From: CAZSCF01 sp964636505
GTDB taxonomy: Bacteria; Patescibacteriota; Minisyncoccia; Moranbacterales; UBA2206
Assembly (NCBI GenBank): GCA_964636505.1
Contig: CAZWRY010000016.1
Coordinates: 1-15,973, forward strand
Length of the DNA: 15,973 nucleotides
Direction: 5' to 3'
The notes under the pieces were generated by a model. It saw nothing but the letters and a program-made list of their open reading frames with translations. It was not told the DNA's origin and made no database searches. The translations under genes were made by a program, and so were the position numbers. The first letter of the stretch is position 1; the number at the start of each line of letters is the position of its first letter. This document shows, one piece after another, positions 1 to 8,041 of this stretch.

Positions 1-39
1 TTTTTCTGATCATTATTATCGTGGCTCTTATTTAGGTTT

Positions 40-822
40 TTATTTCTTCTCCCATTTATACATATATGGAATTCGATGCAAGACACCTTTGATTCCGTTT
101 CTTTTTAATTCCTTGATGGTATTTTTAAAAAGTTCCTGCAGTCTGTTTATTTTCAAGATTTTGCGGAGCGATGAATTTTCTCTTTTTTTATTTTTTCTAA
201 AATCGGAAATGGCCTGGTTTATTGTTTTGTCTTTTTCCGCATCTTTCTTTTCTTTTTTTATGACAATGGTAAAACCGTTGCCAACTTTGTCGTCTGCATC
301 TTGAAAATCGATAACTTTCCAATCAAGCGGAATATTTTCTATTAAATTTAGCAGATCTTCCGTTACCCAAAATGAGTAATGATTAGATTTTGGTTTTGGA
401 TAGATGCCCGTCGTATGTCTTTCCAGAAGTTCCGCCAATGTCGTTCTTTTTTTGTTTCTGTCAAAAGTTCTTTCTTTGTGCGGAACAATCATAAAAATAT
501 ACCCTCCGGTTTTTATTACGCGGTACCATTCCTTGAGCGCCTTGATCGGATCGGGAAAATGTTCCAATACATGCGAACTGATGACAAAATCACAAGATTC
601 ATCAGCAACAGGAATGTTATCGCCGGGCGCTACAATATCCACAGACAGAAATTGTCCTTGTTTGTCTATTTCTTCTCTTTTAAAAACCGTATCGGATGAA
701 TCGGTGTAGTCTACGTTTTTTGTATTTAGGCCAAAAGGATTATGAATTGAACCACCAATTTCAAGACCTGCAAGTCCATCCAAATATTTATGCGCCAGTT
801 TGCTTTCAGGAAAAATTTCCAT
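40..822 (-). CDS. SAM-dependent class I methyltransferase (Methyltransf_11-like)
   Basis: A 260-residue soluble protein. The N-terminal part carries a motif-I-like LEIGGSIHNPFG (about residues 20-31) followed by an acidic NVDYTD strand end. The core shows the typical Methyltransf_11 stretch DFVISSHVLEHFPDP, then a helix and GGYIFMIVPH (about residues 80-114). These are SAM-binding features; the methyl acceptor cannot be read from the sequence. The C-terminal 70 residues are Lys/Arg-rich and probably form a family-specific tail. It starts 8 bp after the stop of the upstream glycosyltransferase with no SD, so translation is probably coupled. The neighbour suggests modification of a cell-surface glycan, which is an inference. 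The first 39 bases of the window, downstream of its stop, show nothing recognisable. Confidence 0.85.
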   Translation of the reverse strand: MEIFPESKLAHKYLDGLAGLEIGGSIHNPFGLNTKNVDYTDSSDTVFKREEIDKQGQFLSVDIVAPGDNIPVADESCDFVISSHVLEHFPDPIKALKEWYRVIKTGGYIFMIVPHKERTFDRNKKRTTLAELLERHTTGIYPKPKSNHYSFWVTEDLLNLIENIPLDWKVIDFQDADDKVGNGFTIVIKKEKKDAEKDKTINQAISDFRKNKKRENSSLRKILKINRLQELFKNTIKELKRNGIKGVLHRIPYMYKWEKK

Positions 823-830
823 AGTTTTTA

Positions 831-2170
831 TTAGATTTTAGATTTGAGATAAGCGTAATATTCTTCGTTTTTAGCATTTGGGGTTGTGTATTTTTCCAAA
901 ACTTTTTTGCGGGCTTCCGATCCCATTTGAGAACGCATTTCAGGGCTCAAAATCAGCTTTTCCAGCTTATTTACCCATTCCTCGGTATTCTCAGCCACAA
1001 AACCGTCTAGACCGTCAGAAATGGCATTTTTAAAGACTTCTGTGGCACTGGCTACAGTCGGGATTTTCAGAATTCCAGCCTCGAAAAATTTGAGTTCTGA
1101 TTTAGATTCGCAAAAAGGATTGCCCGTTTCCAGGGGCGCCAGATTAATGTCCACTTTGGCGATATTTTCAAAATGTTTATCTCTGGGAGAAAACGGAATT
1201 TGTTTAATTCTGTCTTTAAGTTTATTGAGTTTATTTTCAATGTCCAATGGCCCTGCCAAAAATAATTCGACTTCGGGATGCTTCTCCATAATTTCCATCA
1301 GCGCCTCAGTGACAACTGCAAAATCTTTATTATGGGAAATAGTTCCGGAGAAATAACCGAGCCTAATCATAGAACATGCAACATGCGACATGCGACAATT
1401 TTTATTTTTTGATATTTGATTACAAATATCAACATCCTTTTTTGAAAGTTTATTAGGGACTATAAAAACTTGCTTACCGTATTCTCTGAGTTTTTCGGCC
1501 AAGTATTCAGTAGTAGTTGTACAAACTTTGACATATGNNNNNNNNNNNNNNNNNNNNNNNNNNNNNNNNNNNNNNNNNNNNNNNNNNNNNNNNNNNNNNN
1601 NNNNNNNNNNNNNNNNNNNNNNNNNNNNNNNNNNNNNTCTCTGAGTTTTTCGGCCAAGTATTCAGTAGTAGTTGTACAAACTTTGACATATGGATCTTGT
1701 AAAATTTCTCCGCCCACTCCGTTTTCATAGAGTTTTCTTTCGAAAGAATTCATCTGTTTAAAATAGTCCATAAATTCCAGGTATTTCGGATCAAAAACCA
1801 AGTCATCTGTTTCAAAAATAATTTCCTTTTTTTGTTCTTTGATTTTTTCAATCAACTTTTTCACGCTGGGAGTAAAAAGAACGCGATGAAAAATAAAGAT
1901 TTTAAATTTGTCGGCATAGGTTGGTAAAAAAGGATTGTCTTGAATTGTAATTGAGCATGTGAATCCTTGATTTTCCAATTCTTCTGCAACATGGGCGGTT
2001 CTATAGCGGGCGCTATCACCCACTCCTCCCGTAATGAACAGAATGTCTCCGGCTTTCACTCGGCCAAACATGGCTAAAAATGATTTCAAAATTCTTCGGC
2101 CACCATTAATAAAACCCTCTCTTTGCAGGGTTTTCATTGCTTTGCCGATTTTTATCAAAATTAATTTCAT
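831..2170 (-). CDS. Glycosyltransferase, GT4-like; intact once an assembly gap is collapsed
   Basis: The gene appears as two pieces around a 100-N gap. The 55 bases on each side of the gap are identical, so removing one copy and the Ns (155 bp) gives a single 394-codon reading frame joining YVKVCTTTTEYLAEKLR to EYGKQVFIVPNKL. The N-terminal Rossmann half has GDILFITGGVGDSARYR (about residues 41-57). The C-terminal half has GYFSGTISHNKDF (about 220-232), the strand LFLAGPL and the donor-binding stretch ESKSELKFFEAG (about 303-314), which resembles retaining GT-B enzymes. No signal peptide is seen. It should transfer a sugar from an activated donor on the cytoplasmic side; donor and acceptor are unknown. 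Residues about 207-216 (CRMSHVACSM) come from a heptamer tandem repeat inserted just before the GYFSGT motif. A promoter-like TTGAAA-N16-TATTTT lies upstream, with no SD. The methyltransferase follows in the same operon. Confidence 0.85.
1373..1397. repeat. Heptamer tandem repeat RACATGC x3 inside the glycosyltransferase gene
   Basis: Three direct copies of the 7-mer (AACATGC, AACATGC, GACATGC) are followed by a partial GACA. Three copies make 21 bp, so the reading frame is kept; gain or loss of one copy would shift it. It encodes a Cys/Met/His-containing stretch between two conserved parts of the enzyme. Confidence 0.85.
1410..1431. repeat. 8-bp inverted repeat TGATATTT/AAATATCA within the glycosyltransferase gene
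   Basis: The arms 1410-1417 and 1424-1431 are perfect, with a 6-nt centre (GATTAC). It lies 12 bp from the heptamer repeat. A closely similar structure occurs at 2555-2577, outside genes. Confidence 0.7.
1483..1692. other. Assembly gap (1538-1637, 100 N) flanked by identical 55-bp repeats
   Basis: Bases 1483-1537 and 1638-1692 are identical, directly abutting a run of exactly 100 Ns. A 55-base overlap is what two contigs from a k=55 de Bruijn graph would share, and 100 N is a usual placeholder for an unknown gap. The two contigs most likely overlap and no sequence is missing; the reading frame of the glycosyltransferase confirms this. Confidence 0.9.
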
Positions 2171-2182
2171 AAACAGCCAACA

Positions 2183-2210
2183 AAAATATTCTAACCTGAA
2201 GTTATTTCAA
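2183..2210 (-). promoter_or_regulatory. Putative promoter of the glycosyltransferase-methyltransferase operon
   Basis: On the minus strand, TTGAAA (2205-2210) is followed after 16 nt by TATTTT (2183-2188), 12 nt before the ATG at 2170. The expected start of transcription leaves a leader of only a few nucleotides, with no SD. Confidence 0.4.
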
Positions 2211-2245
2211 AAAAATTTTTAAATTTTTTAAACCCGACCGGTTGT

Positions 2246-2470
2246 CTATGTTTCTTTCGGCGGATCTTCTTTGACAATAAAAAACGAAAGCCAAAGAGCA
2301 TAAATAGCTGAAAGTCCAACCAAAGAATAAACGATTCTGGTAACAACAGTCATGTCACCAAAAAAAGCTTCCACCAGATCAATCTGGAAAAGTCCGACCA
2401 GGCCCCAATTCAGGCCTCCGATAAAAAGAATAACGACGGCAATCCAATCCAAAGCATTTAGCTTTTTCAT
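2246..2470 (-). CDS. DUF378 family small membrane protein
   Basis: A 74-residue protein with two membrane segments. The first (about residues 8-27, ALDWIAVVILFIGGLNWGLV) carries the GGxNWGL signature typical of DUF378; the second is the VYSLVGLSAIYALWLSFF region. Function is unknown. The ATG at 2470 is preferred over an in-frame GTG three codons earlier because that GTG lies inside the SD: GAAAGGAGGTGA ends 5 nt before the ATG. This is by far the strongest ribosome binding site in the window. The gene ends with TAG, and no clear terminator follows before the next gene, also on the minus strand. Confidence 0.88.
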   Translation of the reverse strand: MKKLNALDWIAVVILFIGGLNWGLVGLFQIDLVEAFFGDMTVVTRIVYSLVGLSAIYALWLSFFIVKEDPPKET

Positions 2471-2475
2471 TTGTC

Positions 2476-2487
2476 TCACCTCCTTTC
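2476..2487 (-). promoter_or_regulatory. Very strong Shine-Dalgarno site of the DUF378 gene
   Basis: GAAAGGAGGTGA on the minus strand, 5 nt before the ATG. It is complementary to the anti-SD visible at the window end (CACCTCCTTTC on the minus strand at 15963-15973), with at least 11 paired bases. It decides the start codon. Confidence 0.85.
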
Positions 2488-2511
2488 TTTTTATTGTTTT
2501 TCTTCAATTTT

Positions 2512-2521
2512 ATTATAGTAC
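2512..2521 (-). promoter_or_regulatory. -10 box of the DUF378 gene
   Basis: TACTATAAT on the minus strand contains a perfect TATAAT about 45 nt before the ATG, giving a normal leader that carries the SD. No good -35 box is seen at the expected distance. Confidence 0.45.
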
Positions 2522-2554
2522 ATTTTCCTTTCTCTTGCCATTTTGTTTTGGTTG

Positions 2555-2577
2555 TGATATTCTGATTTGTAATATCA
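2555..2577. repeat. 7-bp inverted repeat TGATATT/AATATCA in the divergent intergenic region
   Basis: The arms 2555-2561 and 2571-2577 are perfect with a 9-nt centre (CTGATTTGT). It lies between the divergent DUF378 and adaptor genes and resembles the structure at 1410-1431, including a TGATT in the centre. It could be an operator or a small dispersed palindrome. Confidence 0.5.
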
Positions 2578-2590
2578 AAAATAAAAAAGA

Positions 2591-2618
2591 TTGAAAATAA
2601 GCCTCAAATTAACATAAT
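2591..2618 (+). promoter_or_regulatory. Putative promoter of the adaptor-RND operon
   Basis: TTGAAA (2591-2596), a 16-nt spacer and CATAAT (2613-2618), 14 nt before the ATG at 2633. The implied leader is about 8 nt and has no SD. Confidence 0.45.
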
Positions 2619-2632
2619 TTTTCAATAAAAAT

Positions 2633-3706
2633 ATGCGAAAAAAAATCATTTTTCTTGTAATTATTCTGGCTGTTTTGGCTTTTTTTGGTGTGGCCTACCG
2701 GTTTTCCCAAAAAACTCCGATCGCGGTTGAGACCAAACCCGGCGAACCGCTCGTTGTTTCTGTTCAAAACTTAGCCGATAGCCATGTTCTCTTGCAAGAT
2801 TTGCAATATCCAGCTGTTACCGCAGGAGATCAAGAAATAACTTTGACCGCCAGAACTTCCGGCACCCTTATTTCTAAAAATTTTAATTTAGGCAGCAGGG
2901 TTTCAGAAGGTATGCAGCTGGCCATTATTGACAGCATCGGTAATTTTTCCAAATTTGGAGAAAAAGAATTGAAAGACAGCCAGATTCAAGCTCTGGAATT
3001 GGCCGCAACTTCCGCCGAAGAAAAATACAAATCAGCCAAATATACCTACGATCACGACAAAACTTATGCCAATAAAAAAGCCAAAGAAGTGGCCGAGATT
3101 GATTTGCAAACCGCCAGAATAAATCTCCGAGGTGCCCTGGACGCACGTTTTATCGTTTCACCTATTTCTGGAGTCGTCACCCAAAATTTTGTTTCAGAAG
3201 GCGACTCGGTGAGTGCGGGACAAGTTTTGGCAAAAATATCCAAAACAAATCTCACTAAAGTTCAATTTTTTGTTAACAAAGAAGAACTTCCCGCTTTTAA
3301 AATCGGAATGAATATCCAAATAAATGAGGGTAGCAATGAAATTGGTGGGGTTGTGAGCCGCATTTCCCCCACGGCCGATCCGGCTACCCGCCGATTTTTG
3401 ATTGAAGCCAAACCGCAAGGATCCACGCCGCTTTTAATCGGCAATGTTATTTATGTTTCCTTTCAAATCACTAAAAGCGCTTCTACAGCCGGAAATATCC
3501 TTTTGCCTCTTTCGGCCATAACTGTCGGACAAAATGAAAATTTTATTTTTATCGCAGATAACAACCAAGCTAAAAAAGTTAATATTCAAATTATTGATGT
3601 TATTGGCGAAGCCGCTGAAATCAGAGCCAACCTTCCGGACAATTCACAAATTATTACGGAAGGCGCCAAATTAGTCCAGGACGGAGACTCCATAACAATA
3701 CAATAG
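2633..3706 (+). CDS. RND efflux periplasmic adaptor (membrane fusion protein, HlyD/AcrA-like)
   Basis: A 357-residue protein with an N-terminal membrane anchor/signal (about residues 5-22, IIFLVIILAVLAFFGVAY). It has a split lipoyl-like domain (TSGTLISKNFNLGSRVSEGMQLA near 77-99, and ISGVVTQNFVSEGDSVSAGQ near 177-196). Between these halves lies a helical hairpin of about 65 residues rich in Ala/Lys/Glu. A beta-barrel domain follows (RISPTADPATRRFLIEA) and a membrane-proximal end (LLPLSAITVGQNENFIF). Such adaptors link an RND pump to an outer component. The helical hairpin is short compared with AcrA. The stop is 42 bp before the RND gene, so one operon is expected. No outer-membrane factor is present. 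The ATG has no SD and lies directly after promoter-like boxes. Confidence 0.9.
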   Translation: MRKKIIFLVIILAVLAFFGVAYRFSQKTPIAVETKPGEPLVVSVQNLADSHVLLQDLQYPAVTAGDQEITLTARTSGTLISKNFNLGSRVSEGMQLAIIDSIGNFSKFGEKELKDSQIQALELAATSAEEKYKSAKYTYDHDKTYANKKAKEVAEIDLQTARINLRGALDARFIVSPISGVVTQNFVSEGDSVSAGQVLAKISKTNLTKVQFFVNKEELPAFKIGMNIQINEGSNEIGGVVSRISPTADPATRRFLIEAKPQGSTPLLIGNVIYVSFQITKSASTAGNILLPLSAITVGQNENFIFIADNNQAKKVNIQIIDVIGEAAEIRANLPDNSQIITEGAKLVQDGDSITIQ

Positions 3707-3748
3707 AAAATCTTTAATTTTTACAATTTTATAATTTTTAAAAATTAG

Positions 3749-6700
3749 ATGGAGATTTTAGAACCGAAAATAGAAGAAACCAAAAAACCGGAAATTAAAT
3801 CCACCGACTTAGCTTATCTGGAAAGATTGGAATTCAAACCAGAACTGCGAAAAAGCTGGTTTAATTTTTTTATTGTTAATTTTCGCGTGGTTATTTTACT
3901 TATCCTACTCATCGCCGGCTGGGGAATTTTTTCCTATCTAAGACTCCCGCTGGAATCTAGTCCCGAAGTAAAAATTCCGATTGCCGTTATTACTGCTTCC
4001 CTGCCGGGTGCCGCGCCTTCGGACATTGAAGAATTGGTAACCAAAAAAATTGAAACTAATATTTCCGGAATTGAGGGAATAAATAAAATAACTTCCAGCT
4101 CGTCCAATTCTTTTTCTTCGGTAACCGTTGAATTTGACGCTAATCAAAATTTAGACGATTCAATCAGAAGTTTGCGCGATCAATTATCCAATATTCGCAA
4201 TGACATCCCATCCGAAGCTAACGATCCGCAAGTTATTGAAATTTCTTTTGACAATACTCCCGTCGTCACCTATGAATTAACCGGACCATATGACGGTTTT
4301 ACAATGCGAAAATACGCCGAAGATATTGAGGATGAATTGGAAAAAATTCCCGGAATTCGCCAAGTTAATGTTTCCGGCGGAGACCAAAGACAATTTGAAA
4401 TTGCCTTTGATCCGCAAAAATTAACTTCTTTTGGGATATCTGTGGAACAGGCCAATCAAGCCGTAATTGCCACCAATCATGCCATCCCGGCCGGTAACTT
4501 TGAGGGTTCCGAATTTAATTATCCGGTCCGCGTGGATGCCAGATTTTTTGACGCCAAAACATTAAGCAATATTCCGATTATTCATACCGAAAATGGCGGC
4601 GCCGTTTATCTTAAGGACATTGCCAAAGTGGAAGAAAACGCTGTTGAAAAAACTGTTATTTCCAGATTTTCTTCTGAGGGTTCACAGCCGCAAAATGCTA
4701 TCACTATCCAAATTATCAAAAGAACCGGCAGTTCAATTTTGAGCACCATAAACCAATCTCAAAAAACAATTGAGAAACTGGTAAAAACATATCCCGCGGG
4801 CATAAAATATGAAACAACTCTCAATCAGGCCGACCAAATCAAGCAAGATTTTGACCAGTTGACTCATGATTTCATTTTCACTTTGATTTTAGTGGTCGGA
4901 GTTTTGATTCTGATCGTCGGACTCAAAGAAGCTTTTGTTGCCGGATTGGCTATTCCGTTGGTATTTTTCATCACTTTCGGCGTTATGCTGCTTACCGGTA
5001 TCACACTTAACTTTTTGTCTATTTTTTCCCTGCTGCTTTCTTTGGGACTTCTGGTTGATGACGCCATCGTCGTCGTTTCCGCCACCAAACAATACATGAA
5101 AACCGGAAAATATACTCCGGAAGAAGCCGTACTTCTGGTTCTGCACGATTTCAAGGTAGTTTTAACAACTACGACCCTGGCAACTGTTTGGGCTTTTTTG
5201 CCACTACTTATGTCAACCGGAATCATCGGAGAATTCATCAAGTCTATTCCGATCACCGTTTCGGTGACTCTTTTCGCTTCTCTCTTGGTTGCGCTTATGA
5301 TTAATCATCCACTAGCCGCCGTCTTGGAACGCGTCAGATTAACCAAAAATTTCTTTGCTTCCCTCATTGTAATTTTGATTGCTATTGGAGCCCTGGGGAT
5401 TATCCGCGCCTCTTTTGCCGGATACTTTTTTTCTGTTTTGTCTTTTGTTGCAATCGTCATAATGCTTAGTTGGTACCTTGGGAAAGGAAAAAATCAACTG
5501 GCAGCCAATAAAATTTTAGCAGATAGAGAATGGGAAGATGATAAGCTGATAAAACAAAAGCTCAGAGAGCAAAGCAATAAAGAAAATGCCACCCGCGCCC
5601 AAAGAATGATTCATGGGATCATCCATTTTGATCACATTTTGCCTGTTTATGAAAAATATTTAAAAAAGGTTCTAGTCTCCAAGAAAAGACGCATTATTTT
5701 TATTTTAAGCGTCTTGACTGTATTTCTTTTGTCCATTTCTTTGCCTATTTTTGGCGTCGTAAAAAGCGAATTTTTTCCGGCTTCCAATATGGATTTCATT
5801 TCTATAAGTTTGCAAGCGCCATCCGGACTGACCTTGGAAAAAATGGATCCTATCGTCAGAAAAATTGAAGAAAGACTGCTTAAATATACGGATAAGGGAA
5901 TTGTTAATTTTACCACCTTAGTTGGAAATCCGGGTTCGGGCGGAGGTAGTGATTTTGGCCTTACGCAAAACACTTCCCATACCGCTTCCATTGAAGTCAA
6001 ACTTACGCCAACGACAGATAAAAATCGTCCGACTTCTTTTAATTTGGCCGATATAATCAGAAATGATTTAGCCGACATCAAAGACGCCGCTATTACCGTT
6101 TCTGCGCCCAAAGGCGGTCCACCCTCCGGCAGCGCCTTTCAGGCCCAAATAGCCGGTGACAACTTGCATGTTCTGGACAAAATTGCCAATGACTTGAAGC
6201 CTGCCCTAGATTCCATCCCAGGAGTTATCAATAGCGAAATTTCTCTAAAAGATGCGCCGGCCGAATACACATTAAAACTTGACCCGATAAAAATGGAATA
6301 TTACAACCTGAATGCCGCCAGTGTTGGCAGCATCTTGCGCATGGCCATTTCCGGCACAAAAATATCCACTGTAATTTTGGGAAGCAAGGAAGTAGATATT
6401 GTCGCTACTTTCCAAAAAGATAAGCTGCCAAATCTGGAATCAATCCAAAATTTGCAAATCATTAACAAAAATCGGCAGCCGGTTTTCATTAAAGATGTCG
6501 CCCGGATTGAACTCACTCCTTCCGTTGAATCCATAACCCGCATTAACCAAAAACGCACCGTGCTGCTCACTTCGGATGTGACCGGCAAAACAAGCTCTAC
6601 CCAGGTTGTTTCCGAATTTCAGAAAAAAATTGCCGAGCAATATAAATTACCGGAAGACTATGATATCACTTATGGCGGAGAAAATGAGCAAAACACTCAG

Positions 6701-7192
6701 TCTGTGCAATCTATTTTTCAAGCAATGATTGTCGCTGCCATTTTGATTATTTCCACAATGATTGTTCAATTCAATTCTTTCAAAAAAGCACTAATTGTTT
6801 TAGTAACTCTCCCGCTAGCGCTTATCGGGGTTTTTATCGGACTAGCCGTTACTGGAATCAACCTTAGTTTTCCGGGACTCATTGGAATTTTAGCTCTTTT
6901 CGGAATCGTCGTTAAAAACGCCATTATCCTCATTGATAAAATAAACTTAAACATTAAAATCGGCATTCCTTTCAGAGATTCGGTTATAGACGCAGGCAAA
7001 TCCAGGCTAGAAGCCATCTTTATTACTTCTCTCTGCACAATCTTTGGTATCATTCCCGTTACCCTTTCCAATGAACTCTGGAGAGCCTTGGGCAGCACCA
7101 TTATTTTCGGACTTTTACTTTCTTCCTTTCTGACCTTGTTTTTGGTGCCGGTTCTCTTTGTCACTTTTATCAAAGAAAAGGAAAGAACTTAA
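3749..7192 (+). CDS. RND-family inner-membrane transporter (AcrB/MMPL superfamily, HAE-like)
   Basis: A 1147-residue proton-driven transporter with the duplicated RND layout. TM1 is near residues 43-62, followed by a first extracytoplasmic domain (pore-domain signature GAAPSDIEELVTKKIE near 89-104). TM2-6 contain the paired aspartates of TM4 (GLLVDDAIVVVS, D437 and D438). A Lys/Glu-rich cytoplasmic loop precedes TM7 (about 565-650). A second large extracytoplasmic domain and TM8-12 follow, with the TM10 lysine (GIVVKNAIILID, K1056). These Asp-Asp-Lys residues match the proton relay known from AcrB, so the pump is probably active. It is about 100 residues longer than AcrB, through an N-terminal extension of about 40 residues and the central loop. 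Substrate cannot be predicted. It forms an operon with the adaptor upstream; the region before the ATG is AT-rich without SD. Confidence 0.93.
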   Translation: MEILEPKIEETKKPEIKSTDLAYLERLEFKPELRKSWFNFFIVNFRVVILLILLIAGWGIFSYLRLPLESSPEVKIPIAVITASLPGAAPSDIEELVTKKIETNISGIEGINKITSSSSNSFSSVTVEFDANQNLDDSIRSLRDQLSNIRNDIPSEANDPQVIEISFDNTPVVTYELTGPYDGFTMRKYAEDIEDELEKIPGIRQVNVSGGDQRQFEIAFDPQKLTSFGISVEQANQAVIATNHAIPAGNFEGSEFNYPVRVDARFFDAKTLSNIPIIHTENGGAVYLKDIAKVEENAVEKTVISRFSSEGSQPQNAITIQIIKRTGSSILSTINQSQKTIEKLVKTYPAGIKYETTLNQADQIKQDFDQLTHDFIFTLILVVGVLILIVGLKEAFVAGLAIPLVFFITFGVMLLTGITLNFLSIFSLLLSLGLLVDDAIVVVSATKQYMKTGKYTPEEAVLLVLHDFKVVLTTTTLATVWAFLPLLMSTGIIGEFIKSIPITVSVTLFASLLVALMINHPLAAVLERVRLTKNFFASLIVILIAIGALGIIRASFAGYFFSVLSFVAIVIMLSWYLGKGKNQLAANKILADREWEDDKLIKQKLREQSNKENATRAQRMIHGIIHFDHILPVYEKYLKKVLVSKKRRIIFILSVLTVFLLSISLPIFGVVKSEFFPASNMDFISISLQAPSGLTLEKMDPIVRKIEERLLKYTDKGIVNFTTLVGNPGSGGGSDFGLTQNTSHTASIEVKLTPTTDKNRPTSFNLADIIRNDLADIKDAAITVSAPKGGPPSGSAFQAQIAGDNLHVLDKIANDLKPALDSIPGVINSEISLKDAPAEYTLKLDPIKMEYYNLNAASVGSILRMAISGTKISTVILGSKEVDIVATFQKDKLPNLESIQNLQIINKNRQPVFIKDVARIELTPSVESITRINQKRTVLLTSDVTGKTSSTQVVSEFQKKIAEQYKLPEDYDITYGGENEQNTQSVQSIFQAMIVAAILIISTMIVQFNSFKKALIVLVTLPLALIGVFIGLAVTGINLSFPGLIGILALFGIVVKNAIILIDKINLNIKIGIPFRDSVIDAGKSRLEAIFITSLCTIFGIIPVTLSNELWRALGSTIIFGLLLSSFLTLFLVPVLFVTFIKEKERT

Positions 7193-7210
7193 TTTTTTCG
7201 CAATATTAAA

Positions 7211-7240
7211 AAAATCTCCCTTTTAAGGGAGATTTTTTAT
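7211..7240. terminator. Bidirectional terminator between convergent genes
   Basis: AAAATCTCCCTT (7211-7222) pairs with AAGGGAGATTTT (7225-7236), with A and T tracts on both sides, so it can work on both strands. It lies 19 bp after the RND stop. The last codons and the TAA stop of the convergent pseudouridine synthase gene form one arm. Confidence 0.85.
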
Positions 7241-7951
7241 TCCAATAGTTTCCATAAATTCAGCAAGTTCCGGACCGCTGATTTTTCTGTATTTGCCCGA
7301 AGCCAGCTTGCCCAGCTTGATATTAATTATGCGAATTCTTTTAAGTTCTGTCACATGGTGATTGAGTTTTTCGCACATTCTCCTGATTTGTCTTTTTTTG
7401 CCTTCAGTTAAAATAATAGAAAAAGAAAAGTTGTCTCTTTTTTCTACTTTGCATTTTTTGGTTTTATGCCCATCGCCAAGCACCATCGGATTTTTCATAT
7501 GCTCAATAAAAGAAGGACTCAGGGATTTGTTTACTTTGACGATGTATTCTTTTTCATGTTCATAGTCCGGATTCAAAAGTTTATCGGTTATGCGTCCGTC
7601 GTTGGTCAAAATCATCAAGCCGCAAGAATCTTTGTCCAATCTTCCGACCGGAAAAACTTTTTGCGTAAAATTAAAAACATCCCGGATGCTTTTTTCCTGG
7701 CCCTGGGGGCCGTGAGTTATGATCCCGACCGGCTTGTTGTAGGCCAAATAGACAAGCTTTTTTATGTCTTGAATTTTTTTGTCGACGGTAACTTTGTCTT
7801 TTTTGGATACCTTATCTCCCAAAACGGCTAATTTTCCGTTTATTTTCACTTCCCCGGCTTTTATGAGTTCATCGGCCTCACGCCGAGTAGTAATGTTTTG
7901 AAGAGCCAAATATTTATTGATGCGCATCGGATAAGTTATTTTCTTTTCCAT
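7223..7951 (-). CDS. Pseudouridine synthase, RsuA/RluB/RluE/RluF family, with S4 domain
   Basis: With the ATG at 7951 the protein has 242 residues. An N-terminal S4 RNA-binding domain (MRINKYLA...TTRREADELIKAGEVKINGKLA, about residues 9-43) is followed by the catalytic domain. The family signature GRLDKDSCGLMILTNDG puts the catalytic aspartate at about residue 106, and GKKRQIRRMCE is near the C-terminal end. It isomerises uridine in rRNA; which position cannot be told, and the rluB-like reading rests on the S4-plus-RsuA architecture. The frame stays open upstream to 8035, but those 28 residues are hydrophobic, not part of the S4 fold and lack an SD, so the shorter form is preferred. Its own last codons build the terminator. 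Confidence 0.9.
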   Translation of the reverse strand: MEKKITYPMRINKYLALQNITTRREADELIKAGEVKINGKLAVLGDKVSKKDKVTVDKKIQDIKKLVYLAYNKPVGIITHGPQGQEKSIRDVFNFTQKVFPVGRLDKDSCGLMILTNDGRITDKLLNPDYEHEKEYIVKVNKSLSPSFIEHMKNPMVLGDGHKTKKCKVEKRDNFSFSIILTEGKKRQIRRMCEKLNHHVTELKRIRIINIKLGKLASGKYRKISGPELAEFMETIGIKNLP

Positions 7952-8041
7952 TTGATTGCTTTTATCACGTTTAATCTCAAAAGTTTTTCCTAGAAACAAT
8001 ATAACCCAAATCAAAGCCCAAAACAAGTTCTGCAATTTTTA

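Noticed and set aside
1507..1728. Small open frames across the N run
   Set aside because: They exist only because Ns are read as codons; the frame disappears when the duplicated 55 bp are collapsed.
4864..5256. 130-residue minus-strand reading frame opposite the RND gene
   Set aside because: It lies fully inside a long conserved transporter gene, is Ser/Thr/Lys-rich as expected from an antisense reading of membrane codons, and has no domain. The same holds for the frames opposite 5647-6111, 6301-6588 and 6766-7173.
7952..8035. N-terminal hydrophobic extension of the pseudouridine synthase as a membrane anchor
   Set aside because: No family member known to me has such an extension before the S4 domain, and the ATG at 7951 fits the usual length.
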